Shown here one piece after another: positions 1 through 7,732 of a DNA stretch of 64,000 nt. Each line of letters opens with the position of its first letter. Position 1 is the first letter of the stretch. The position numbers and the translations under genes are program-made. Under the pieces are notes generated by a model that did not search any database, was not told the origin of the DNA, and saw only the letters and a program-made list of their open reading frames with translations. Origin of the DNA: Ulvibacterium sp. (GTDB lineage Bacteria; Bacteroidota; Bacteroidia; Flavobacteriales; Flavobacteriaceae); the NCBI RefSeq assembly GCF_028285715.1, contig NZ_JANQOO010000035.1:496001-560000 (forward strand). The letters run 5' to 3'.

Positions 1-175
1 CTGCTATAAGTTGTGTGGAATATTGGGAAATCACCGAAAGACCTATGAATTTCGAAAAATTGATAATAAGATCTTCGGTGAGCCCATTAATAATGGGGCT
101 CATGTCTTGGATATCTCCCAAAAATCGAAAAGGCAGTACGGCAATGGTCGTTTCTTTGTGGCCTATTAATTCCAC
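1..175 (-). CDS. TolB-like domain protein, N-terminal part only (runs off the left edge)
   Basis: The minus frame reads IAVLPF, then INGLTEDLI, then FIGLSVISQYST. This is the pattern of the TolB-like domain found in adenylate-cyclase-associated and TPR/LuxR-type regulators of Bacteroidota. These proteins are thought to act in signalling, but the enzymatic or partner domains lie outside the window. The start is uncertain. A GTG at 175 would begin the protein about ten residues before the domain. The frame stays open back to about 361 with no ATG, so the true N-terminus may be non-canonical or damaged. Domain recognition is firm; start and full architecture are not. Confidence 0.6.
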   Translation of the reverse strand, partial: MELIGHKETTIAVLPFRFLGDIQDMSPIINGLTEDLIINFSKFIGLSVISQYSTQLIA

Positions 176-543
176 GATTTCTAGGTTATTGATTAAAATT
201 CGGATGCCCAGGAAATTTAAAGATACAAAAATGAACCGCTTTTGACGGATTTGGGCATGAGTTGAATTAGAGATACACCTAGCCTGTTTTGGTTGCCTAA
301 AATTCTGGATTTTCTGATTGTGCGGGCTGATTATATGACAGGTCAAAATCTGGATAGGGATTTAAATAATAAAGGAACAAACCTTTAAAGAACGAAAAAA
401 GGTTTTTATATTTGCACCCGCCTACGCAAAAGCTTTGGCGGACAGGCCTGCCTTGTGGATTAAAACCAAAACTTTGGCAGAGGCTGGAAAAAAGATAACT
501 AGTTTAAATCAGGTTGGGGCCGGAAAAAGCTCAAATCGATTTT
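176..543. other. Region between TolB-like gene and tRNA-Ser
   Basis: No complete gene is seen. The minus frame of the TolB-like protein remains open to about 361. Around 418-455 there is a GC-rich dyad (CCGCC ... GGCGG followed by AGGCCT), unlike the AT-rich surroundings. It could be a leader hairpin or a small intergenic repeat. Its function is unknown. Confidence 0.4.
407..414 (+). promoter_or_regulatory. Bacteroidota -7 promoter element (TATATTTG) upstream of tRNA-Ser
   Basis: TATATTTG matches the TAnnTTTG -7 consensus of the Bacteroidota primary sigma factor. It lies about 130 bases upstream of the tRNA. No convincing -33 TTG element at normal spacing was seen, so the call rests on the -7 match and on its position. 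Confidence 0.4.
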
Positions 544-628
544 GGAGGAATGGCAGAGTGGTCGAATGCGGCAGTCTTGAAAACTGTTGAGGGTCACACC
601 TCCGGGGGTTCGAATCCCTCTTCCTCCG
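544..628 (+). tRNA. tRNA-Ser (anticodon UGA)
   Basis: The acceptor arms GGAGGAA (544-550) and TTCCTCC (621-627) pair perfectly, with G628 as discriminator and no encoded CCA. The anticodon stem GCAGT/ACTGT (571-575/583-587) holds the loop CTTGAAA, with TGA at 578-580, which reads UCA serine codons. A long variable arm and a T arm with GTTCGAATC follow, typical of a class II serine tRNA. The 3' end is repeated further right and is a likely integration target. Confidence 0.97.
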
Positions 629-630
629 CT
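613..630 (+). repeat. tRNA-Ser 3' end, copy 1 of att-like direct repeat
   Basis: The last 18 bases of the tRNA gene and its edge (AATCCCTCTTCCTCCGCT) recur at 779-796 with 17 of 18 identical, in the same orientation. Tyrosine integrases commonly use tRNA 3' ends as attachment sites and leave such copies. Confidence 0.6.
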
Positions 631-636
631 TAGGGC

Positions 637-672
637 AAAGCTCGATTTTCGTTAAATCGAGCTTTTGTTTTT
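637..672 (+). terminator. Rho-independent terminator of tRNA-Ser
   Basis: A perfect 12-bp stem (AAAGCTCGATTT, 637-648, with AAATCGAGCTTT, 654-665) closes a 5-base loop. It is followed by a T-rich tail (TGTTTTT). It lies 9 bases after the tRNA end. Confidence 0.85.
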
Positions 673-778
673 GGTAGCGTTGAAAGGATTTTCATAAGCG
701 GACAAAAACAAAAGATAGAAATTGCACCGCAATTTGAGTTTTATTGTCAGGTGCGGATAGTGTGGGATATTGGTAAAA

Positions 779-796
779 AATCCCTCTTCCTCTGCT
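779..796 (+). repeat. att-like copy 2 of the tRNA-Ser 3' end
   Basis: AATCCCTCTTCCTCTGCT differs from the tRNA end at a single base and lies 166 bases downstream of it. No tRNA body precedes it, so it is a displaced 3' end. The rest of the interval 629-1038 has no gene. It holds the tRNA terminator, a small hairpin (AAATTGC/GCAATTT, 719-735) and a short dyad near 802-817 (AATGTG/CACATT). No integrase gene is seen next to it. Confidence 0.55.
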
Positions 797-1038
797 CGAT
801 AATGTGAAAACACATTTTAGCACAAATCGGTATTTATGTTATTTTCCAAAATGGCTTGCAACGAAGGCGGTTTCATAGCCATTTAACCTGAACTCTTATT
901 AATTTGATTCCTTTACCTCTTCGATGATTTTGATATTTAATATAAAAAGGACTTCAATCATCGGTTTTATTCCTATTTTGGGACATATCAATGCATTTTA
1001 CATCCATATGGACAAGTTGTAGGCAAGCTGAAAAAATC

Positions 1039-1836
1039 ATGAAATTCCAAACATTTAAACCTTCTAGACAACTCACAACCTTTGTAAAGTCATTTTGGAC
1101 TCTTGAGAGTGACCAACCGTATACGCATTATTCGATGGCAGACGTTTGTCCCGAGCTTTTATTTCATTTTAGAGGACAGTTTGATGAACTTCATGACAGT
1201 GGCAAAAAGGAAAAGTCATTTACGGCGGGTATTCATGGACAGACACGAATAACACGAAAATTTCAAATAAGCCAAGGGTTTGGTATTTTTGGAGTCAGTC
1301 TTTACCCTCAGGCAATTCCGCTTCTCTTTGGAATCCCAACAAAGGAAATCAGCAATTACATGCCTCACCTAAATATTCTTTTGAAAGCTGAAGGCGATGA
1401 ATTAGAAGAAAAAATAGCTACTGCTTCCGACAACTTCCGGAGGAAAAAAATTATCGAAGATTTCATTGAAACTAAACTTTCCCATTATCATAAAGAGCAA
1501 TTACCTGTCTTCAGTTGTATCAATGCCATCATAGAAAACAGGGGACGGACTAAAGTCAGGCAACTGGCAAAAGATTGTTTCATTTCCGAAAGGCAGTTTG
1601 AACGGCAGTTTCTTAAGTTTTCAGGGTTTACTCCCAAATTATTTTCGAGAATAGTTCGCTTCCAATCTGTTCTTTCCAAATACCAAGATGTTGAAAAATC
1701 GCTAACAGTAATTGCCCTTGATGCCGGATATTATGACCAGTCACACTTTGTCCATGATTTCAAAGAATTTTCCGGGCATCTTCCCAAAGATTATTTTTCC
1801 GGCAATTCTGACGTAACAAAATGGCGTAATCAATAA
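1039..1836 (+). CDS. AraC family transcriptional regulator
   Basis: This is a cytoplasmic DNA-binding regulator of about 265 residues. The C-terminal 90 residues form an AraC-type double helix-turn-helix (QLAKDCFISERQFERQF, later DAGYYDQSHF with the typical FSG and P). The N-terminal half resembles the DUF6597-type sensor found before AraC domains in Bacteroidota. An ATG at 991 is in frame, but the one at 1039 starts directly at the conserved MKFQTFKPS region and is preferred. It is the first gene after the tRNA-Ser repeats and belongs to the accessory block. Its targets are not evident; the VOC genes downstream are the obvious candidates, but that is inference. Confidence 0.85.
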   Translation: MKFQTFKPSRQLTTFVKSFWTLESDQPYTHYSMADVCPELLFHFRGQFDELHDSGKKEKSFTAGIHGQTRITRKFQISQGFGIFGVSLYPQAIPLLFGIPTKEISNYMPHLNILLKAEGDELEEKIATASDNFRRKKIIEDFIETKLSHYHKEQLPVFSCINAIIENRGRTKVRQLAKDCFISERQFERQFLKFSGFTPKLFSRIVRFQSVLSKYQDVEKSLTVIALDAGYYDQSHFVHDFKEFSGHLPKDYFSGNSDVTKWRNQ

Positions 1837-1900
1837 TGTCGGATTTTTCCAATTTTTTGAAAGTCGGTTAGAATATTTTTGTTCTAATTGTTAAACTTAA

Positions 1901-2005
1901 AAAATAGATAATAAAATTCCAGAAGGATATCAAGGCGTAATGCCATACCTGATCGTTAATGGTGCAGTTAAATTTATTGAGTTCACATCAAAGGTTTTTG
2001 GCTAA
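1901..2005 (+). pseudogene. Fragment of a PhnB-like VOC/glyoxalase protein
   Basis: The frame encodes IPEGYQGVMPYLIVNGA followed by KFIEFTSKVFG and then TAA. This is the N-terminal motif of PhnB-like VOC proteins, which normally run to about 130-160 residues. Only some 30 residues remain, cut after the first beta-alpha unit. A stop codon lies just before 1901 and the rest of the gene is absent. It appears to be a relic left by deletion or recombination in the accessory block, which still holds two intact VOC genes. Confidence 0.7.
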
Positions 2006-2107
2006 TAATGAACATAAATAATAAACTTACCCATATAATTTCACCAGTATTTTGTAACCTTCTCAGGTTTTTCACAAAACAGTGAATTGAAATCAACCTC
2101 GTGCAAT

Positions 2108-2488
2108 ATGGAAAGCATAGCCCCCAACATTTTTGTCAATGACATCCAAGAAACCATATCATGCTACGAAAAAATGGGTTTCCAAATCCAGATGAAAAAC
2201 CCGAATACGGAAAAACCTGAATTTGTTTTGATGACATGTGGAAAGGTTACAGTCATGTTTCAAACTTTCGAAAGTTTGGGGGACCAGCTGCCTATAATAA
2301 GAAAAGAAAAAGGAAGCTCGCTGCTCTTGTATATTAAAATAAATAACATACAAGGTTTCTATGAAAAAATTAAAGATGAGGTAAAAGTTTACAAAGAACT
2401 TGAAGAAACTTTCTATGGTGCAGTAGAATTCTCGATTGTTGATAATAATCAATACTTATTGACATTTGCAGAACATCAGAAAAACTAA
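2108..2488 (+). CDS. VOC family protein (glyoxalase/dioxygenase fold)
   Basis: This small cytoplasmic protein of about 126 residues is built from paired beta-alpha-beta-beta-beta units. The first unit starts at PNIFVNDIQETISCYEKMGF and the second ends in YLLTFAE. The family includes metal-dependent glyoxalases, dioxygenases and drug-binding proteins; the substrate here cannot be told. The metal-ligand pattern is poorly conserved. An upstream TTG at 2087 is in frame, but the ATG at 2108 fits the family start better. Its 3' end lies just before the next gene, so the two are probably cotranscribed. Confidence 0.8.
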   Translation: MESIAPNIFVNDIQETISCYEKMGFQIQMKNPNTEKPEFVLMTCGKVTVMFQTFESLGDQLPIIRKEKGSSLLLYIKINNIQGFYEKIKDEVKVYKELEETFYGAVEFSIVDNNQYLLTFAEHQKN

Positions 2489-2501
2489 ACAATACAGAAA
2501 C

Positions 2502-2996
2502 ATGCAAAATTTTAAAGCAATGGTACTGCTGCAAATCATTATTTCTATATTTCTATTTCTTAGCCAAGCCTCCTCACAAGGAATAGGGGACAAAAGTAAT
2601 GTGCCAGAATATGCCTGGTTAGCAGGAAACTGGTCTGGAAATGGATTTGGCGGTACCTCGGAAGAAAGCTGGTCCTTGCCTTCTCCGGATGGAACCATGA
2701 TGGGCATGTACCGCCATCTTGATTCAATGGGAAATATAACATTTTATGAGTTCTTGTTATTGGATGAAACAGGTATACGATTGAAACACTTTAGACCTGA
2801 TTTGATTGGTTGGGAGACTAAAGAAGATTTCGTCACTTTTGAAATGGTCCGGTACAATGGGAAAATAATTGAATTAAAAGGTTTGATTTTCAAACGTAAG
2901 TCAGAAAACGAGATGGAGATTCTTTTAAAATTGCGTAAAGGTGATGTAGTGAAAACCGAAGTTTTTACAATGAAAAAAATAAATAAATTGAAATAA
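2502..2996 (+). CDS. Exported DUF6265-like protein
   Basis: This protein of about 164 residues has an N-terminal signal sequence (LLQIIISIFLFLSQASSQG). A DUF6265-like domain follows, recognised by WLAGNW near its start and later by W, GTMMGMYRH and FYEFLLL. Members are exported, lipocalin-like beta proteins of unknown role. The ATG at 2502 is chosen because the signal peptide follows it; an in-frame TTG at 2466 would add an unrelated basic stretch. It ends one base before the next ATG (TAAA ATG), which indicates a tight operon. Confidence 0.75.
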   Translation: MQNFKAMVLLQIIISIFLFLSQASSQGIGDKSNVPEYAWLAGNWSGNGFGGTSEESWSLPSPDGTMMGMYRHLDSMGNITFYEFLLLDETGIRLKHFRPDLIGWETKEDFVTFEMVRYNGKIIELKGLIFKRKSENEMEILLKLRKGDVVKTEVFTMKKINKLK

Positions 2997-2997
2997 A

Positions 2998-3420
2998 ATG
3001 GAACAAGTAGGATCTGTTATTATTCCAACAATGCGTTACAAAAAGGCCTTGGAAGCTATGGAATGGTTATGTAAAGCTTTCGGATTTAAAAAACATTTCG
3101 TATTACCAGGGGAAAACGACACCATTGTTCATGCTCAATTGAGTTTTGGAAATGCGATGATAATGTTGGGATCTGTAAACGATGATGAATACGGTAAAAT
3201 GTTCGGTACCCCTGAGGACCTCAATGGACTGAATACCCAGGCACCTTACATTGTAGTAGAAGAAATTGACCTGCACTATAAAAATGCCGTAGCAGAGGGG
3301 GCTGAAATAGTTATGGATATCCGGGATGAGGACTATGGCGGACGCGGCTACAGTTGTAGGGACAGGGAGGGTCATGTATGGAATTTTGGATCCTATGATC
3401 CCTGGGCAGAGGACAACTAG
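2998..3420 (+). CDS. VOC family protein, PhnB/glyoxalase-like
   Basis: The product is 140 residues, close to the normal length for this family. It shows IIPTMRYKKALEAMEWLCKAFGF at the N-terminus, AQLSFGNAMIMLGS in the middle and YSCRDREGHVWNFGSYDPW at the end. The HVWNFG motif carries the conserved aromatic and glycine signature of the second VOC unit. The enzyme could detoxify or bind a small molecule; the substrate is unknown. It is coupled to the DUF6265-like gene by a one-base gap. The 285 bases after it (3421-3705) hold nothing recognisable. Confidence 0.85.
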   Translation: MEQVGSVIIPTMRYKKALEAMEWLCKAFGFKKHFVLPGENDTIVHAQLSFGNAMIMLGSVNDDEYGKMFGTPEDLNGLNTQAPYIVVEEIDLHYKNAVAEGAEIVMDIRDEDYGGRGYSCRDREGHVWNFGSYDPWAEDN

Positions 3421-3705
3421 CTTAGATAAGTGTAAAAACAAAGCCCGAAACTTATGCTCCTGAAAATAAGAAAGACCTATTTGAAAATATGCGATAGAGC
3501 AGGGCTCTTATGGTCATTTCTAAGTAGTTCTAGAAAACCAACATTTTAAAAGATTATGCTGAATTTCCGAAATGATTTCAATACTTGCTGTTTTTTAGGA
3601 CCTTTTGTCTAGAGAAACAAATTGATAAATTATTTGTATTAAACAAGTAGCGTAGATGATTAACAGTCATCCTCAGCTTGTTCAAGAGAGTCAATCCGAA
3701 GTATT

Positions 3706-4578
3706 ATGAGAACGTTATTATTGACAATGCTATGCCTTTATTGTTCGTTTTCAAAGGCTCAGACATTAAACCGGGTCGATATTCACAACGGATTGATGCA
3801 CTATTACTCTAAAGGGGAGGGAAAAACCATACTGTTTATTCATGGGGCACAAGAGGATTTCAGGGTATTTTTGCCCCAAGTGGAATTTCTCCGTGACAGG
3901 TTCAAAGTGGTTACATATAGCAGAAGGTATAACTTCCCAAACAATAACAAAATTGCAGGAGACATTAATGTTGAAACCGAAAGAGAGGATTTAAGGGTTT
4001 TAGTTCAAAAATTAGGAACACCGGTACACTTGGTTGGACATAGTTATGGCGGGTTGATTGCCATAGATTTTGCTTTGACCTATCCCGAACTCACCAAAAG
4101 TCTGATTTTATCGGAACCTGCCCTGGTTGATTGGTTGAAAACATCATCCGAATGCGAAACCAATTATGAGGATTTTCAAAAAAAATTGATTAGCGAGACC
4201 CGGCGGGCCTTTAAGACCAACGACACCACATTGGTAATGAAAGAATTGTTTGAGTTCTTTGCCGGGGAGGATATACAAGACCAAGTACCTCAGGAAGTTT
4301 TAGACATGCTGAAAGCTAATTTGAGAGAAATAAAAGCTTTGGTGACATCAAGTAATGGATTCAAATCACCTCCCTTCCAATCGGTTAAGGATTTGAAAAT
4401 GCCGATTATGGTTTTCACTTCAGGAAGGACCATGCCGTTGCAACATTGTACAAACAAAAAGTTATTGGAGGCATTCCCGGATGCAGTTCACCATCATCTG
4501 GAAAATGCCGGGCACGAAATATGGATGACCCATTCTAAGGAGTTGGCCGGTCACATCTCCGCCTTTTTAACCGATTAG
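3706..4578 (+). CDS. Exported alpha/beta hydrolase
   Basis: This is a 290-residue serine hydrolase with a signal peptide (residues 1-18, ending SKAQ), so probably periplasmic or envelope-bound. The oxyanion HG lies near residue 46 (FIHGAQ), and the nucleophile elbow GHSYGG puts Ser at about 113. The acidic residue is probably in the FTSGRT region, and the catalytic His is in the late NAGHEIW motif. Fold and triad are typical of esterases and epoxide-hydrolase relatives. The substrate is unknown. It is the last intact gene of the accessory block. Confidence 0.85.
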   Translation: MRTLLLTMLCLYCSFSKAQTLNRVDIHNGLMHYYSKGEGKTILFIHGAQEDFRVFLPQVEFLRDRFKVVTYSRRYNFPNNNKIAGDINVETEREDLRVLVQKLGTPVHLVGHSYGGLIAIDFALTYPELTKSLILSEPALVDWLKTSSECETNYEDFQKKLISETRRAFKTNDTTLVMKELFEFFAGEDIQDQVPQEVLDMLKANLREIKALVTSSNGFKSPPFQSVKDLKMPIMVFTSGRTMPLQHCTNKKLLEAFPDAVHHHLENAGHEIWMTHSKELAGHISAFLTD

Positions 4579-4679
4579 AATCTTGCTCGGAATTACATAA
4601 ATGGCACCAAAATGGCTTGTTGGGTATGGTTCAATTAAAAACTTTGTGATTCGCATACATAGTTTCAATAAATTGCTCA

Positions 4680-4863
4680 ATGGATTTAGAGCAAAAGGAA
4701 CAATTAAAATGGGTCAGGCTTTTTGAAGATTGTGGAGATGCTGGCAGGGTCTGCTTGAAATATGGAATCTCAAGACCTACTTTGGGGAAATGGTTCAAGA
4801 GATACAGGGAAGATGGTATTGATGGCCTAAAAGACCAGAGCAGGAAACCCCCTCTTCGTCCGC
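4680..4863 (+). pseudogene. Truncated IS481-like transposase (N-terminal helix-turn-helix only)
   Basis: The first 57 residues (CLKYGISRPTLGKWFKRY, then GLKDQSRKP) match the N-terminal HTH of IS481/IS3-type transposases. These are about 300 residues long with a DDE integrase domain, which is missing here. After about 4848 the reading frame runs into DNA of the mog terminator and the protein loses similarity, so the open frame to 4976 is a chimera. A possible IS left end starts with TGTTGGG near 4619. It marks the right border of the accessory block. Confidence 0.7.
4850..4863 (+). repeat. Third partial copy of the tRNA-Ser 3' end at the block border
   Basis: CCCTCTTCGTCCGC matches 13 of 14 bases of the tRNA-Ser 3' end (616-629). 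It lies exactly where the transposase fragment stops and the mog terminator begins. It is also inside the chimeric reading frame, so a chance match cannot be excluded. Confidence 0.35.
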
Positions 4864-4866
4864 AAA

Positions 4867-4890
4867 GAAAGCCTCACAGGAGTGGGGCTT
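4867..4890 (-). terminator. Rho-independent terminator of mog
   Basis: On the minus strand AAGCCCCAC pairs with GTGAGGCTT around a TCCT loop (one G-T pair). The tail TCTTT follows. It starts about 19 bases after the mog stop codon. Confidence 0.7.
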
Positions 4891-4908
4891 ACTTGACTAT
4901 TAACTTCT

Positions 4909-5469
4909 CTAACCTTGCTTTGGTCGAAATACCTTCATTGTGTTTTGATTGGTTTCCATATAGGGCCCCTCAATAAGATCAATACAGTAGGGGATAGCCG
5001 GAAATACGGCCTCCAGACATTCTCGAATAGATTTGGGTTTTCCCGGTAGATTCACAATCAATGTATTCCCTCGGATTCCAGCGGTTTGACGGGAGAGAAT
5101 GGCAGTAGGGACGTACTGCAGGCTCACCTGTCGCATCTGCTCCCCAAATCCAGGAAGTAGTTTTTCGCAGACGGCAACGGTTGCTTCCGGGGTTACGTCC
5201 CGTACAGCAGGTCCCGTGCCTCCTGTTGTTACGATTAGACAACAAGCCTTATCATCGGCCATGGTGATCATCTCCTTTTCAAGCAAGTGCTGTTCATCGG
5301 GAATTACGGCATACTCCGCTTCCCATGGACTCGATAGCCACAATTTCAGTAGCCGTTTGACTTCCTGACCCGGTAAATCTTCGTACTCCCCTCGGCTGGC
5401 ACGATCCGATACATTGATAATACCTATTTTTATTTTTTCCACTTTTTCTTCAGATTTAGAATTTAACAA
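4909..5469 (-). CDS. mog: Molybdopterin adenylyltransferase (Mog/MogA type)
   Basis: The enzyme adenylylates molybdopterin before molybdenum insertion in Mo-cofactor synthesis, in the cytoplasm. The sequence of about 186 residues shows NVSDRASRGEYED at the start, the nucleotide-binding TTGGTGP motif with RDVTPEAT, then PGFGEQMRQVSL, ILSRQTAGIRG and NLPGKPKSIRECLEAVFPAIPYC. This order follows Mog rather than the shorter MoaB. No ATG is present before the domain. TTG at 5469 gives the longest form and GTG at 5442 a shorter one that also covers the whole domain. No other molybdenum gene is nearby. Confidence 0.88.
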   Translation of the reverse strand: MLNSKSEEKVEKIKIGIINVSDRASRGEYEDLPGQEVKRLLKLWLSSPWEAEYAVIPDEQHLLEKEMITMADDKACCLIVTTGGTGPAVRDVTPEATVAVCEKLLPGFGEQMRQVSLQYVPTAILSRQTAGIRGNTLIVNLPGKPKSIRECLEAVFPAIPYCIDLIEGPYMETNQNTMKVFRPKQG

Positions 5470-5581
5470 GAGTAGCTAGAAATTTTTTAAGTACCCTTTC
5501 CTCCGTTTGGTAAAGCTAAATCAAAAAAAAGCAATTTGTACGTTACTCATCTACGAGACTTCTTTTTCTAAAAGTGAGCGG

Positions 5582-6994
5582 CTAAACTTTTGGCACGCCA
5601 AACCTTTCCCATGGGCCGGTAATGGCTACTGTTTCACCATTCTCCTGTACGTTTACAAATAGGGTTTTTCCCGAAGGTGAAAAGACGAGCCCGGTGAGTT
5701 CCGATGTTGAGCTCCTATTACAAGCCAAAGTGTAGATACTTCCATCTTTGTCGATACCCCTAATATGATTCAATTCACCGTTATCCTCGCACAAAAGAAC
5801 GTCTCCCCAAGGAGCAATAGTAAGGTTATCACACATGTGTAATACAGTCTTATCGTTGGACTCCGCATAAAGTTCCAAAGTGGCCGGCTCATTCTTCTCG
5901 TCCTCTGTTCCTTCTTTTGGAGACAATCTGTACCTAAAGACCTGTCCAAAATTTTTGGGTCCTCCATTGGTGCAGGCAAAAAAGAGTTCCCCATTTCCCA
6001 TCCATATTCCCTCACCTCTTGCAAAACGGGCCGCTCCGGCATCAAATCCCTGATATCTCAAATCGTCCTCCGGTGAATCCACATCTTCCAAATCTATCCA
6101 GAATACTTCCATAGACTCGTTTTTGGGTAAGGTGGGAGTTTCCCAATTTCTGGTATCCAGACTGTTCTTGTTACGTACGGCCAAAGCCTGTAACAAGCCA
6201 CCCGCCAGGAGATTTTCCTTTTCCTTGGGGATAAATCGGTAGAAAAGGCCATCGTGCCTATCCTCGGTAAGATAAATACAATAAGAATAGGGATCGACCG
6301 CCACGGCCTCATGGTTAAAACGCCCCATTGCCTTAATAGGCGTTGGTGTCACCATTCCTTTGGAAGCCATAGGTACCTCAAATACATAACCGTGGTCTTT
6401 CCGTATTTGGTCTCCGTTCGCTTTGGTGACGTCTTCCTCGCAAGTGATCCAACTTCCCCAGGGCGATACCCCGCCTGCACAGTTCCTGTAGGTGCCGGCC
6501 AAACTCATGAACTGGTCCTCAACCACTTTCGAGTCCTCGTCATAAATCATGGTCGTTGTACCTCCCAGACCCGGATTGGTTCCTCCTCCGGAATCGTAGA
6601 GTTTGTCTAGATTTACATTGGACAACAATTCGTTGGCTGCACCAAACGGACTGTTTTCCAGTGGAGTAGGGCTGTTCTCGTGGTTTCGGATAATAACGAT
6701 TTTCCCCGCCTCATTAAGAAACGCTCCCATTCCATCCGGCCTTCCAGGTACCAACAGACCGTCGGACATTTTTTCGCAAGATGTTGAGATAATCCTATAC
6801 GAAAATCCATCTGGGAGATCAAGATATTCGTTTGGGTCGATTTTTAAATCCAATGTGCCCGTTTCACTATTTTGAATTCCCTCATCCTTCTTTTTTCTAT
6901 TTGTACAATGGACCAATGCCATCAACGCCAATGAAGTAAGGGTCGATTGTCTTATGAAATGCCTGCGGGTATAGTCTTTGTGGTTATCTTCCAT
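5582..6994 (-). CDS. PhoX-like phosphatase (DUF839), Tat-exported
   Basis: The 470-residue protein starts with a twin-arginine signal (YTRRHFIRQS, then a hydrophobic run ending in HC). It is therefore likely exported folded and perhaps lipid-anchored. The mature part matches PF05787 (DUF839/PhoX), a beta-propeller alkaline phosphatase family that binds Ca and Fe. Seen features include IIRNHENSP, GGTTTMIYDE, SPWGSWITCEED, GRFNHEAVAVDP and CDNLTIAPWGDVLLCEDNG, which carry the acidic and His metal ligands. Enzyme activity is inferred from the family. It stands alone, with a candidate promoter about 90 bases upstream. Confidence 0.85.
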   Translation of the reverse strand: MEDNHKDYTRRHFIRQSTLTSLALMALVHCTNRKKKDEGIQNSETGTLDLKIDPNEYLDLPDGFSYRIISTSCEKMSDGLLVPGRPDGMGAFLNEAGKIVIIRNHENSPTPLENSPFGAANELLSNVNLDKLYDSGGGTNPGLGGTTTMIYDEDSKVVEDQFMSLAGTYRNCAGGVSPWGSWITCEEDVTKANGDQIRKDHGYVFEVPMASKGMVTPTPIKAMGRFNHEAVAVDPYSYCIYLTEDRHDGLFYRFIPKEKENLLAGGLLQALAVRNKNSLDTRNWETPTLPKNESMEVFWIDLEDVDSPEDDLRYQGFDAGAARFARGEGIWMGNGELFFACTNGGPKNFGQVFRYRLSPKEGTEDEKNEPATLELYAESNDKTVLHMCDNLTIAPWGDVLLCEDNGELNHIRGIDKDGSIYTLACNRSSTSELTGLVFSPSGKTLFVNVQENGETVAITGPWERFGVPKV

Positions 6995-7081
6995 AGTATG
7001 CCTATAACTTTTTATATCGTATACCTATAATTAGGTCAGTGCTGATTTGTTCAAGAAATCCTTGATTTCGTTTCCTTTCAG

Positions 7082-7089
7082 CAAAAGTA
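7082..7089 (-). promoter_or_regulatory. Candidate -7 element (TACTTTTG) for the PhoX-like gene
   Basis: The minus strand reads TACTTTTG, matching TAnnTTTG, about 90 bases before the start codon. A -33 element was not clear. The rest of 6995-7340 contains only a terminator (7253-7284) and AT-rich sequence; no gene is seen. Confidence 0.35.
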
Positions 7090-7252
7090 TTTAATTGAAT
7101 AGGAAAAATGGACTCCTTATAGATTTTAAAACATTTTTCTAACCAATTGTAAACATTGCACAATACGTGCTATGACTCTTGAATAGTCATTGCAGAAAAA
7201 AATCGTCAATACATGATTTGAAAAAGAAATCCAAGGATTTGGCCAGATTGAA

Positions 7253-7284
7253 AAGCCCCAAAACGGCGATAGCGTTTGGGGCTT
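7253..7284 (-). terminator. Terminator downstream of the small hypothetical gene
   Basis: AAGCCCCAAA (minus strand, 7284-7275) pairs with TTTGGGGCTT (7262-7253) around a 12-base loop. TTTTCAATC follows. The nearest upstream minus-strand gene is the 7341-7661 gene. Confidence 0.7.
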
Positions 7285-7340
7285 GGCACAAGGCGCTGAT
7301 TCAGGTGGACACCGAAAATCGATGTCTTTGGTCCTTAATA

Positions 7341-7661
7341 CTATTCATACTCCACAAAAATGATAACCGTGGCCCATCCGTTAAAGGGGTCATCCGCATT
7401 TTTATCCGCCAACATTACCTGAATTCTAGCCGTAACCGTGCCACGGTTTACATCATCGATAATGGCATCCGTATCCATCTGCAGGGTTTCTAGATGGTGG
7501 TCACTATTCGTGAACCTTAGCCTAAAGCCGTTGAGTACAGTTTCAGCTTTAGTAATTCTTCTACCAAACGTATGTTCTGTAAAAAAGTTGATTTGATTTT
7601 CGTTGCCACGAGGATTTCTCGTTCCAAAATTGACCGTTTTTCTAACAAATGTTACTGGCAT
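7341..7661 (-). CDS. Small hypothetical protein of unknown function
   Basis: The product is 106 residues, with an ATG start and no signal or membrane segment. I do not recognise the family. The N-terminus is basic and polar (VRKTVNFGTRNPRG). The middle reads LNGFRLRFTNSDHHLETLQ, and the C-terminus alternates hydrophobic residues (TARIQVMLAD, then GWATVIIFVEYE), suggesting a small all-beta domain. Coding is supported by a terminator 57 bases after the stop, ordinary codon use and a conspicuous palindrome 72 bases upstream of the start. It stands alone between convergent or separate units. Confidence 0.65.
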   Translation of the reverse strand: MPVTFVRKTVNFGTRNPRGNENQINFFTEHTFGRRITKAETVLNGFRLRFTNSDHHLETLQMDTDAIIDDVNRGTVTARIQVMLADKNADDPFNGWATVIIFVEYE

Positions 7662-7732
7662 AATACTTAAATTTAAAGTTATACTTCCTTTTTTCCGTAC
7701 GGATAATCTGGATGTAATTTAAAATCATTCAG

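Noticed and set aside
15-245. Plus-strand open frame of 76 codons at the left edge
   Set aside because: The opposite strand encodes a recognisable TolB-like domain over the same bases, so the plus frame is a shadow.
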